A stretch of 64,000 nt of DNA from Acheta domesticus. Lineage: Eukaryota; Arthropoda; Insecta; Orthoptera; Gryllidae. Shown piece by piece: positions 35,165 to 45,639 of this stretch; the first letter of the stretch is position 1, and every line of letters begins with the position of its first letter. The stretch lies in assembly GCA_031308135.1 (NCBI GenBank), contig JAHLJT010009419.1:39673221-39737220 (forward strand). Direction: 5' to 3'. Both the position numbers and the translations under genes were made by a program. The notes under the pieces are model-generated. The model saw only the letters and a list, made by a program, of their open reading frames with translations, did no database searches and was not told where the DNA came from.

Positions 35165-38100
35165 AGCCACAATTAAAGAAATGTGTTTACTTACCATTAA
35201 GTATGATTGTGTGAGGATTATTTCATGCAGTAACTCTTTTCGAGCCACCAATTCGTTAATGACAATACGATGAGTGTTTGTTTTCCATTATAAGTTAACA
35301 CTGTTGCGTTTGGTAATTTCAAGAGTAGACATTTGTTGGGACTGACATCCAGCTAGAAATTCGAAATGAAATTATGGGATTTCCACAGTAAGTTGCTGCT
35401 TCACGAAATATGCACACTGATTAATATGTAGCTAAACTGTGATCTTCTAAAAGGGTGCGAACTCGCAGAGTACGAGCCAAAACTAACCAAACATTGTTTG
35501 CATCCTCCTTTGTTCAAACTGTTTCAAACTAAACGTACAAGAGATGTGGACTACTGTACAGTATGTACAGGAACAAGGCAGAAAGTGAAAAACACATACT
35601 GCACAGGTGCTATACAGACCACCACAACACAGGATTTTTCACCAGGGTTGTTATTTCTGTTTGACAAATATTAAAGAAGTATCGTATCTCAGATCTGAAA
35701 AATGTGATACATGTCCATTTATTGAATCCTGAAAAATGTATTTACTTCCATTGCATATTAAATTAAGAGGAATGAAAAATTTTGAAAAAGCTATGGATAA
35801 ACTTTCTGATGGATTCTTGTACTTGAACTGAAATTTCCCAAAGTAAGTGAAGCTAAATTAAAAGAAGGGATTTTTTTGGACCACAAATGTGATCACTGAT
35901 CGCTGATGAATATTTTGAAGGACTATTAAATCCATTGGAAAAAGCAGTCTGACAGTCTTTCAAAAATGTATTATGCAATTTCCTTGGAAACCATACAGCA
36001 GAAAACTATTGAACATAGTGGCTGAACTGCATTCTTATAAAGCTATGGGATGTATCATGTCTTTGAATATTCACTTCTTAGACTCTGACTTAAGACTTCC
36101 TCCTGGAATATCTTGGGGCTGTCAGCAAAGAGAATGGTGAGCGTTTTCATCAGTAAATTTCTACAATGGAAAACAGGCAAGTATAGTTCTATTATATTGA
36201 CTGATTACTGTTGGGGCCAAGAAGAGAAATGTTCCACATAGAGAATATGCTTGAAAATCATGTACTTTTATTACATTGTACCTTCTTCTTATTATCTGAA
36301 TAATTAATCAAGATATAATCATTTTACTCTTTGTGTACAATCTTATCAACAAACAGTAAAAGAAAGAATAGGGACTAACACATTTTAAAGTAGTTATTGT
36401 CTTCAATATTGTGCTTTCAGTTTGAGAGTTGTTGTTAAATTATTTATTGAAAATAATCACATTGATGTTCAATGTAGTCTGGGTTATTGGTTTTCTTTAT
36501 TTTCAACTATTTTCTTATTATTTGTTAATTGAATAGTGTCATGGAGTATCTCTGTTAGTGTAACTTGCGTCCAAGATGGTGTCTTCATCATGAAATAATG
36601 TTACATTTTCTAAGAAATTCTGATGTTATAAATTTTGTATGAGAATGAAACTACTGTTCTGTTATCTTTTGGTATTTTATATCACTCTTATTCATTACAA
36701 TTTTATTAAATCATCATTACCACTTTCTAGGTTCAGAATGAGTGGTAGGAATGCAAGTCAGGACTAGTAGTATACTATTAAGAGTTGGATAGCTAGTTAC
36801 TGATTTTATTAAAAATTGTAAAACGTTCAAATGCATATCACACAAAACTCCTGCCTGATGGGGAAAAACTGAAATGATGTTTGAATTCAACATGAAAAAT
36901 ACTTAGAGAATGTTTTCATTCTTGTGAAAGAAAAAAGTTTATTTTTGTAGACCAGTGTTACCTAAAACATTGTGTGCGCAAATTAAGAAGGCCCCCAAAA
37001 TATTATTTTGAGAACTACAAGGATGAGAAACATAATGTAAAACACATGTTTTTTTAGTTAAAATTTAAAAGCAAATATTTGAATAATAGTTATAAAAAGG
37101 AGGTATAATTTGACTGATGTTTGTTGGATTAGGCTGTATGAAATTATCGAAGGTTATTATTTACAAAATGTTCCCTCATTGTAATATGCTTTCATGGATT
37201 ACCATGAAAAGTAGGATGGCTAGATACTTGATTGAACAAATTCATCTCGGGGAAACTTTCAAATCTAGCCTACCTTCACTACGGCTTGACGTTGTTTAGT
37301 CTTGTGGCAACATAAATGAAATTTCACACTTGGTAAGTGCAAAAGAAAGAAAACCAATGGAATTTCCATAATTCAAATTTGAAGAATCTTGCATTCTTTT
37401 AACTTTTCTTCAACTAGCATGTTTCATTTCATACCAGTGTTATATAATATGGCATTATAAGTTGATTAACAACATAGTCTTAGGCTGATAAAGACAGCAA
37501 GTAAGGTTGAAGATTGTAAACCAAGGCATGTACCATGGTTTATAACCAATGGAGTTAATTATTTGTGTTATCAGCCATGACAATGCTTTTCATAATAAAT
37601 ACCATCTTTTCTTCAAAATAGCATGTAAACAAGAAATATCATTTCATGGAATGTGTTTTGACACCTTATTTAGCTACAACTTTGTTTCGATTGTTCTTAA
37701 TTGGCCATTGAGAGTTCTGTTTGGTTGTGTAAAGTCGATATTACAGTACTGTATCACAAGGAAGAAAAAGCAGGATAGAATTTTTGTCTTTTTATGAACA
37801 GTCCTCCTTCTTTCCATTGAAGAGAGAAGTACAGGAAAAGTCAATGGATGTGTGTTTCTTGTTAGCAGCATGAAAGTTCACCCAGAATATTTTTCAAATT
37901 CATGCATCTCAAGTTAGTGTGACTAATATGATTAAAATTGCGTATAGTGCATTCAGATTCCCAAGTACATTGTCCTTTCTCACTACAGCATGGTTAAGAA
38001 ACCCTTAAAAACCCCAAAAAAGTACACATGAAACCTAATAGACTAGTTCTGTGTAGTGTAGCGATTTCCTTGCATTCAAGAACTAAGTGTGATAAATGTT

Positions 38101-39689
38101 TCCACATTTATCTAAAATTGGTATACATTTGTTGCTGTGCTAAGAATCTTTTAAGACCATTTCAACCATGTAAATTTTGAACAGAAACCAGAAAAATTTA
38201 CATGTTAAAATATTCAATAACTCACAATTTTTGTCATCCCACTGTATCCTGGTATAGGAAAGAGCATATTTTATGTTACTCTGTAATTTCATATTGAATG
38301 AGAAAAGAGAAAATGTGTAATCTCACCTTGTAAACAACTTGCCTCTATCACATCAAGTTTGTTTTTCTCTCATAACAACAGTGTGCTTTCATAAATCATT
38401 TGACCAAAAGCATCAAACTGCATGTTGAACAAGAAATATAAGTAGTGCCAATTTTGTTTCCTTGACATTTGTAATTGTTGAGTACATTTTCATATCACTA
38501 CTATTCATATTTTATAAGTTTGTATGAATTTTTCTTTTGCTTTGAAAGGTGAAAAAGGAAACAATTCTTGAGTTATTGATTACTGCAATTGTGATATGTT
38601 ATTGTTGGTCCAAAAAACCCAATAAAATTTTAAGGATATATTTGAAGCAAATAATTTGGTGAATGTGAACGTGGCAGTTAATTTCCTTTAATTTTGGAGC
38701 AAGAACAAAAGTTTCATTTGGTCTTTTGCTGTATTTTTCTTGATAGTTTTCACCTATTTCTGGTTACTTGAAGGAAAGTGTTTTTTGATTTTCATTACAA
38801 TATTATGGAAATAAGTTAGAAACAAAAGAAAATTGAAGTAGGAATTTGCATTCAATATGACAAAAGTAAGATCATTTTATATTGAAATTTTATTTGTTTA
38901 TGAAACTATTATTTTGATACATATCAAATTACATCTTTGCTTAATACAGGATTTCTAACCTGCATTGTACCGTTTTCTAAAAACTATATAAATTAATATG
39001 CTATCAAAAATAATACAACCTGATTGTATAGTCAATGCAATACACTCCCTAAAAAATCTAGGTTATAATACTGAGGTGCATGTTGCCAGCACATTTGGCA
39101 GTTTTCTTGATCAGTTCCTCCGAGGATGACGGGCAGACCAGTGTGTCTGCTCAGTCAGCAGTAGAAGCAGGTGCATTTAAGTTGTGAGGTATGCTTGCTG
39201 TTGGAAGAAATTATCTCGTATTAACTATACCTAGGATCAAAGTAAATGATTTATTTTTTCTTCACATCTTACCTTAGTGTGAATAGCTACAACTCAGCTG
39301 TCAGGGCTACTTCTTTGAATACATATCAATTCCTAACAAGGAGAAGGAGCAGCATTCTGGTGAAGCCGATACTCTGTTGGTGTCAGCATTCCTCTGCCAA
39401 ATTAAACCCAAGAACATGAATTCATTTGTCCTTTTGTAACTTGAACGTTTAATATTATACCTTGATTTCAACAGAACCCAAAGCACTTCAGTTTGGAGGT
39501 GCATTAATGAGAAATATACCTACAAATTTTCCAGTAATCCAATTTTTTGTTTTATTGACAGTAAAAAATGGTTAATTCCAAATAGTCATTTTTGAATTAA
39601 GTGAAAAAAAAATTGAAAATGCTAGATGTTTCTAAGGATATTATTTCATAAAGATGGGTTCCTGGACAACCTGGATGTAGAGGAAGGCC
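35165..39689. other. Unassigned 4.5-kb region
   Basis: AT-rich sequence with no supportable gene. The stretch 35430-36150 has a broken plus-strand translation (for example YCTVCTGTRQKVKNTYCTGA near 35555-35610) that looks like a decayed protein with paired cysteines. I cannot assign it. Confidence 0.3.
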
Positions 39690-39800
39690 TGTGTCACACG
39701 AGCGTTGCGTTGACGAGCGTTAAGTGCTCCTGTGCGGATTCGCATAAGATATTCTACGACACTCGATACTTCTCGCGCGTCAACACAACGCTGGTGTGCA
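39690..39800. repeat. Short inverted-repeat element, possible MITE
   Basis: The left arm CACACGAGCGTTGCGTTGAC (about 39695) and the reverse complement of the right arm CACACCAGCGTTGTGTTGAC match 18 of 20. The segment is CpG-rich against AT-rich flanks. No target duplication was established. Confidence 0.55.
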
Positions 39801-40079
39801 GTAAAATACTTTTACCTTTGGCTGTAAATTCAGTTGCTCTCCTATTAAAACTATTCTGCAAAATGACTTTTTGAAATGTCTTTTCAACTGTACAGACAAG
39901 ACATTATATTTTAATATTTGTAATAAGCCCTTTGAATCCCCTCGTATGTTCTGTAATGGTTCAAAACGAATTTAACATGTTAGGGAAGAGGTTCATGTGA
40001 TGAAAGTTTGGTTGAGAATTTTGATTATACGCAATGTAATTTACACGTTCAACAGATTTCTAACGTTTTAGAACATTTA

Positions 40080-40230
40080 AGAAAAAAATGTGTCATCAGT
40101 ATTGTACTTTTGCAATTTTCGAAAATATAGTTCGCAAAAAATGGGATCAACATCAATATTTTCACTGTTTTGCTAATGAGATGGGGAAACATTTTAAAAA
40201 TGGAGCCGTTTTTATATAAAATAATTGTTT
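40080..40230 (-). repeat. Repeat family A fragment, minus strand
   Basis: Contains GGAGCCGTTTTTATA and a TGCAATTTTCGAAAATATA-like block, the reverse complement of the family A landmark AACGGCTCC and its neighbours. Confidence 0.45.
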
Positions 40231-40289
40231 AAAAATTGCATATTTCATGCAAAGTTAGAAAACTACATGGTCTTGTTTCAGGTATTTGA

Positions 40290-40770
40290 ACAACAAATTT
40301 TTAAAAAAAACTGCCTTCAATATTGTAAGCAGGCACACAAAAAAAATTAATTTTTGGAAAGTCAACGAAAATGAGATTTCCTATTCTTTTAAGCGTCCTT
40401 TACGCTATTCAAGGACGTGTGGTAAAAATTTGGAGCTTTTATTTTTTAAAGAAAATGTTGAGGCTTCATGTAAAGTACTCTCAATAGTCAAAACTGAAAC
40501 GCGCAGGGCCTCAAGTTCGTTCAGATCGATCGAGAAAAATCAATTTTGGAGGAAATCGTCAGAACGGTTAGGTGCCAGCGTTGAACACGTACGGAGAGAC
40601 ACAAGTTCTGCCGTCAATCGATTTTTCGGTATTATTATATATTCCACAAAACTAAAATTCTGACTACTCAGCATGTTAGAGGAAGTAATTTACGACACGA
40701 AACGATATCCACTTTTTCGTTATCAGGGGCCCAGCAGAGTTTTACGGTTGAAAAGTCGCAAATTTTATTA
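40290..40770 (+). repeat. Repeat family B, longest copy
   Basis: Covers in order the blocks seen separately at 6370-6510 and 7430-7665: AAGTACTCTCAATAGTCAAA, GTTCGTTCAGATCGATCGAG, GGTTAGGTGCCAGCGTTGA, TTAGAGGAAGTAATTTA and CGTTATCAGGGGCC. A 125-codon plus frame at 40286-40663 spans it but has no known domain. Confidence 0.6.
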
Positions 40771-41339
40771 TATCTGAAATGTGTTAAACCAGTATCAGGG
40801 TAGGCACTTAGTGCCTTATTTACGTCTGGCTGAAGAACTTTAGCGGCCGGTTAGATCGGTAGTTTTCCATGGGGTCTCTGAGCAGTACGAGACGCAATGC
40901 AGTAACCTAACAAACGGGCCATGTACCTCGCGCGATTATTCCTTCCTCTTTCCTGTTCTATTCTTATACATACGCACTAAATTACCACAAATGATGGGAG
41001 GCAAAAGTTTATTCCGGCTGTGACGGTGCCTTGCTACTGAAATTGCCTGGAAAAGAAATTCCCCCCACAAACTGAAGTGTTGGTCACTGCCGGATCTCAC
41101 CATCCAGAAAGGGAGAGATTCTGCAGCCTCTCGTGAATAAAACAGTCACTACACTATGACCATAGTAAACATTCCCCGGAAACATCAGTCAACCGAAAGT
41201 GGTTTTACTTTTTCTTATTGGTATAGGATAAGATGTCGCCGAATAAATTTTACAAACCTCGAGAGCTTGTCGGGCGGTCCAAGACAACTTTTTGCCATTG
41301 CGGTGGGAAACTTTGTCATATGTCCCATCAACTTTGACA
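40771..41339. other. Unassigned spacer
   Basis: Mixed composition, no gene or element ends recognised. Confidence 0.3.
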
Positions 41340-42330
41340 CAGGTCCAATTTTCACTATAAATACTACACTTTTGAAAATTGCAAAAGATTGGACTTTTTT
41401 TATCCTTACAATTACAAAATTGAAGACCCGAGATTTTTTCTTCGAATTAATTTTTTTCTCCACAATTAGTCCTTTTATTTGCCATGTACATTGTTTGAAG
41501 TTATTAGTTTTCGCGTAATTTTAAGTGAAATGAGGACAATATTAGAAACAAGCTTTTCAAATTATTTTTTTTCAAACCCCTCCAATTTTCACTTTAGCGT
41601 ATACGTACGTAATAGAGAATAGAGAAAGTTACGTAATGCTGCCCGATAAAACGGCGGATTTTCGGCGGAAAAAAATTCATTGCCGGGCCCTGATAACGAA
41701 ATAGTGGATAACCAGTGGCCCTGATAACCAGTTGCTAAATTAAGGGGGAAAAAGATCCCCTAACACATGGCGTCGCCAGAATCCCTTTTTGTGGGTCCTG
41801 GATACCGAAAAAACAATTGAAAGCTGAACGTCCGTCTGTAGCGCCTAAACCATACGTAGGATTTTTTTCAAATTGAAGTAACCCCTACCGAACTGGCTCG
41901 AGTCAAAGCTTTAAGATTTTGAAAAAGATTCTATAAAATTTGGGGATACTTTACTTAAAGCCCTCCGAACATTTTCAAAATGTTCTCAAAAACCGCTCCA
42001 ATTTTTTTCTTTAAATTTCTTGTAAAAATAAAAAAAAACACTTACAAAGCTGACATAGGTCCTAATTTCAACGGTAGCTCTGAATTTTCGAAAATTGTAA
42101 AAATTTGAAGTTTGTGCGGCGTCTTCCGAAACAAAAATAGAGACTTTTTCTTTCAATAAAATTTGTTCTCCATTGTGAGTTCTTTCATTAAGGTCAGGTA
42201 CATTGCTTGGAAAATTTTAGTTGTTTTCGCACAATATTACGTGCAATTTGTGCGATTTTTAAAAAAATTACAAAAACAGATTTTCTCAAAAACGGCTCCA
42301 AATATGAGCTCCACTCTTTTTTTTCTTTAT
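41340..42330 (+). repeat. Repeat family A related blocks, rearranged
   Basis: Two partial copies in tandem order. The first, at 41340-41540, has CACAGGTCCAATTTTCACTA, AATTACAAAATTGAAGA and CATGTACATTGTTTGAA. The second, at 42055-42330, has ATAGGTCCTAATTTCAACGG, the AATTTTCGAAAATTGTAAAA block and TTCTCAAAAACGGCTCCAAA at about 42283. Between them, 41640-41720 has the CCCTGATAACGAAATAGTGG block related to family B. Confidence 0.5.
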
Positions 42331-42387
42331 TTGGGGATAACAATGTTTGTAAAGCAGCATTTGCTGCCATTTCTATTCCCAAATCAG

Positions 42388-42440
42388 AACTATATTTACT
42401 CACGTCGAAAAGTATACTTTCGACGTGAGTAAATATAGTT
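42388..42440. repeat. Perfect 23-bp hairpin
   Basis: Arms at 42388-42410 and 42418-42440 are exact reverse complements (left arm starts AACTATATTTACTCACGTCG) around a 7-base loop AGTATAC. It lies at the end of the repeat block and could be an element terminus. Confidence 0.85.
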
Positions 42441-42759
42441 TAAGTGTATTTCAATTGTTCTCCTTGTTGAAAACAGTGTCTCCACTTATGGGAGAAAAAA
42501 TGTGAATACTAATTGAAGGCGTAGAACAAAATATTAAATTTAACAAATTTTTACAAAGTGAATAAAACGTACGATATTCAGATTTGATATCAATTGGTTA
42601 CCAAACTCAGCCTAACGGCGTTTGGCAATTTTCTAATCTCGTATTGTAATCAGATGTTTTACGAACCCTACATCGTAAAAAACTATTAAACTTTTGATTT
42701 TTCAAACCTCACGCGCTTCGTTTGGTGCAGCGTTTCTGAAGAGAAAGCTATAAGTACGT
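42441..42759. other. Unassigned spacer
   Basis: AT-rich; nothing recognised. Confidence 0.3.
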
Positions 42760-43470
42760 AGGTCATTCAATAATTAAAGAGACAAATTGGTCTGGAGAAA
42801 AAACAGTGGGTAGGACATGTTTGGTGATTTTAGGGCTTTAAGTTAGGATCACTGGGATGAGCCCTGACCATCTGGAGGATCAGCATTGTTGTGTTCAGAA
42901 ACTCAAAATTAAGGTGAACGATGGCGAGTTCACTTGAAAATTCCACATTGTACAACGTTTTGCGGTTCGTTTTGAACTTGCTGAAGATGAAAAACCAGCT
43001 AAAATATACTCTGGAATGACTGAAGTGTATGATAAAAGTTGTAAGAACCGCGAGAATTTTTACAAGTGGATAGAACAGTTCAAAAGTGGTCGAGGCTGAC
43101 TGACAAACATCGTTCTGGCTGCATCAGCAGGAAAAGTCACGTTGACTGGGGACGCTGTAGGTAGGTTTTTTGCGATTATCACGAAGAACAGCGTGTAATA
43201 AACAACCAATATTGCTTATATGTGATTGTGAACAAGATGAAGCCAGTCACGAGAGAGAAACGTAGATCTCAGAGGGGTGTGATTCTCCAGCAAAAGAATG
43301 CGCGTCCTCACACTGCTCAACAAAGCCGTGAAACCATCGACAAAGTGGGTTGAAAAGTACTGCCTCATCCGCCTTATAGACCCGTTTTTAGCACCATTTG
43401 ATTTTCCTTGGTCCACTGAAGAAGGCATTACATGAGAAGTTCCAGGGTAACGAGGTTGTCAAAAAGGCTC
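42760..43470 (+). pseudogene. Inactive mariner-type transposase remnant
   Basis: Begins near GGTCATTCAATAATTAAAGA, which resembles a mariner terminal repeat. In plus frames, 42955-43098 encodes RFELAEDEKPAKIYSGMTEV followed by FYKWIEQFKSGRG, the helix-turn-helix region of mariner transposases. After a gap, 43227-43400 encodes MKPVTREKRRSQRGVILQQ, KNARPHTAQQSRETIDKVG and VLPHPPYRP, the core around the second catalytic Asp. In the family this box is QQDNARPHTA. Here the codon at 43294-43296 is AAG, so the catalytic Asp is Lys. Stops, a frameshift and a large internal deletion confirm it is dead. Confidence 0.85.
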
Positions 43471-43544
43471 TAGCCGGATAAGGGGGGTTTCCGGCCTTAG
43501 TTTGCAATTCGACTAAGATTTTTCCCACATGTTTGGATGTAGAA

Positions 43545-43601
<57 letters not shown>
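43545..43601. repeat. (ATT)n microsatellite, 19 units
   Basis: Uninterrupted ATT repeat, immediately beyond the 3' side of the R4/Dong-like element (minus-strand AAT). Confidence 0.95.
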
Positions 43602-43602
<1 letters not shown>

Positions 43603-43639
43603 TAAATCACGACTAAAGACGTTATGTGTCGGCTGAATA

Positions 43640-44910
43640 TAAAATCTACTCCAGGTTGCAACCAGCTACCTAAGGAGTAGATCTAGGGACTGTCGGTGCC
43701 TCTACAATACTTTGCGCAAAATGTGGGCTGTTCCAAATAAAGCGATTTCTTGCACTTCCCAGTCTTTTGAATTACCTGGGAGTTTAGACAAGTTCTTACT
43801 CAAATTTTGCGGAACAAATCCCAGAGCTCCGATAACTATCGGGACGACCTGTGCTTTTACGCCCCACATTCGGCTGATCTCGATTTCCAAACTCTTGTAC
43901 TTAAGACGTTTCTCTGCCTCCTTGGTAACGACGTTTTGATCGCAAGGTACAGCAACATCGACAAGTAAACATGATTTTTTCTCCATATCCCGGATGACTA
44001 TATCCGGTTTGTTTGCTGCTATCGTGCGATCAGTTTGAATTTGTTGGTCGTACAATATCGTACACAATCCAACAGACGTCACCAGTTTCGGTGAGTGTTC
44101 GTACCACTTGGGGCATGTGTTCGGAACTTCGAGCGCGGTACAGATCTGCCAGTGGAGGTAGCTACACACCCTGTCGTGTCTTTTCAAGTAATCGGTCTTT
44201 GCTAGGATTGGACAAGCTGAGACAATATGATCAATGGTTTCTACTTGCTCCTGGCAAATGCGGCATTTATCATCTTGGGAAATTTTGAGAACCGCTTTAT
44301 CATAATGTCATGTTCTCAAGGCCTGATCTTGGGCAGCTATTACAAGTGCTTCCGATTCTGGCTTCATTCTTCCCCTTTTAAGCCACATAAATGATTGATC
44401 TTTATTGATCTGCACCTTGTCCATTCTTTTTAGGTATTGTCCGTGGAGTGGTTTGTCTCTCCACGATTTCTTTAACATTTTTTGTGTCTCAAATTTCATG
44501 TTAAGTAGCATCAGAAGTTCAGTGTCTCGGTCATTCTGGGTGTCTTGCATAGTCTTGTTCGCAATGCTTCTTGCTACACTTACAATGCCTCTGTTTCCCA
44601 TTCTTCGGTCAGATTTCATGACCTGCCTCATTAGTGGGTCATCTTGATGGCTGACTACATACTTTCATATCCCGGTTATTGCATTGTGCCAGGAGGCTTC
44701 AATTTGTCTCAGGCCTCTTCCTCCTTCCTTACGTGAAACATAAAGTCTATGTACATCAGCTCGGGGGTGGGCGACATGATGCATTGTAAGCAGTTTTCTG
44801 GTTTTTCGATCCATGATGCGAATTTCCTGTTCAGTCCAATGTACTAGTCCGAAACTGTATTCGGCTACAGGCACCGCCAAACTACCTATTGCTGATATTT
44901 TATTCCTTTT
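43640..44910 (-). pseudogene. R4/Dong-like (R2-superfamily) retrotransposon, 5'-truncated
   Basis: Minus-strand translation in three frames gives the C-terminal third of a site-specific non-LTR retrotransposon. 44910-44665 encodes NKISAIGSLAVPVAEYSFGL, then MDRKTRKLLTMHHVAHPRAD and RLYVSRKEGGRGL, the thumb region. 44631-44308 holds the linker. About 44290-43702 has a CCHC knuckle (CRIC..H..C at about 44205-44265). It is followed by a restriction-like endonuclease with KPDIVIRD, then LVDVAVPCDQ and EAEKRLKYK, the PD-D-K pattern. It ends naturally at ILRKVL and a stop. At least one frameshift (near 44300) and the missing palm make it dead. The endonuclease part is intact and open. AAT microsatellites lie on both sides. 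Confidence 0.88.
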
Positions 44911-44915
44911 ATTAC

Positions 44916-44988
<73 letters not shown>
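44911..44988. repeat. (ATT)n microsatellite, interrupted
   Basis: About 26 ATT units with two small interruptions, on the 5' side of the R4/Dong-like fragment. Read on minus it stays in frame with the element as an Asn run, which is an artefact. Confidence 0.95.
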
Positions 44989-45639
44989 GTCAAATGTAAG
45001 GCTAAAATATCCACATGGTAAGTACTTACAGCGAAAAACCAATTTTTCGTGTTTAAATTAAGAAAATAATAATTTTATGGCATTTATTTTATTTCTTTGC
45101 TTCCGATATGAACTTTGCCGCAATAATTGGTTAAAAATTGACTTGTAGATGCCTTTCTGTTCATAACTAAAGTAATAAATTGATTAAAATTATTTTTTTC
45201 TATAAAAAGGTTTACCAAAAACATTTCTTTTTTTATAAAAATTCATCTAATTCATAAACTTCTAGAAGGAGTTTCAGATAGTGCTACTTATGAAATGTAG
45301 ACAATTTCATATGCTTTTGAGTGCTCCAACCGGCATATGTAAAGGATTTTATGTACGACCTGGTGGGCCGATTTTGTAACCATGCTTTTTTATGATTTCC
45401 ATGTCAAATAATATAATGTTTCAATATGTTCATAAACTATGTAATAGTGTCAAAACTGATTAAAAATAATAGAAAATGTCATAGTATTGTTGGAAATCTT
45501 TAATATACATCGAGTAAAATTTTTATTCAAAATAAAAATGCTTTATATGTCATAAAATAATAAATCGCCAGCAAATTGGTTAATTCTTTTTGTTTTATTA
45601 ATGATGGCAGCAACATGCTGTTGTACACATATCATTACA
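44989..45639. other. Unassigned AT-rich spacer
   Basis: Nothing recognised between the microsatellite and the LINE 3' end. Confidence 0.3.

Noticed and set aside
44813..45061. Poly-Leu frame on plus and poly-Asn extension on minus
   Set aside because: Produced by the ATT microsatellite, not by a protein.
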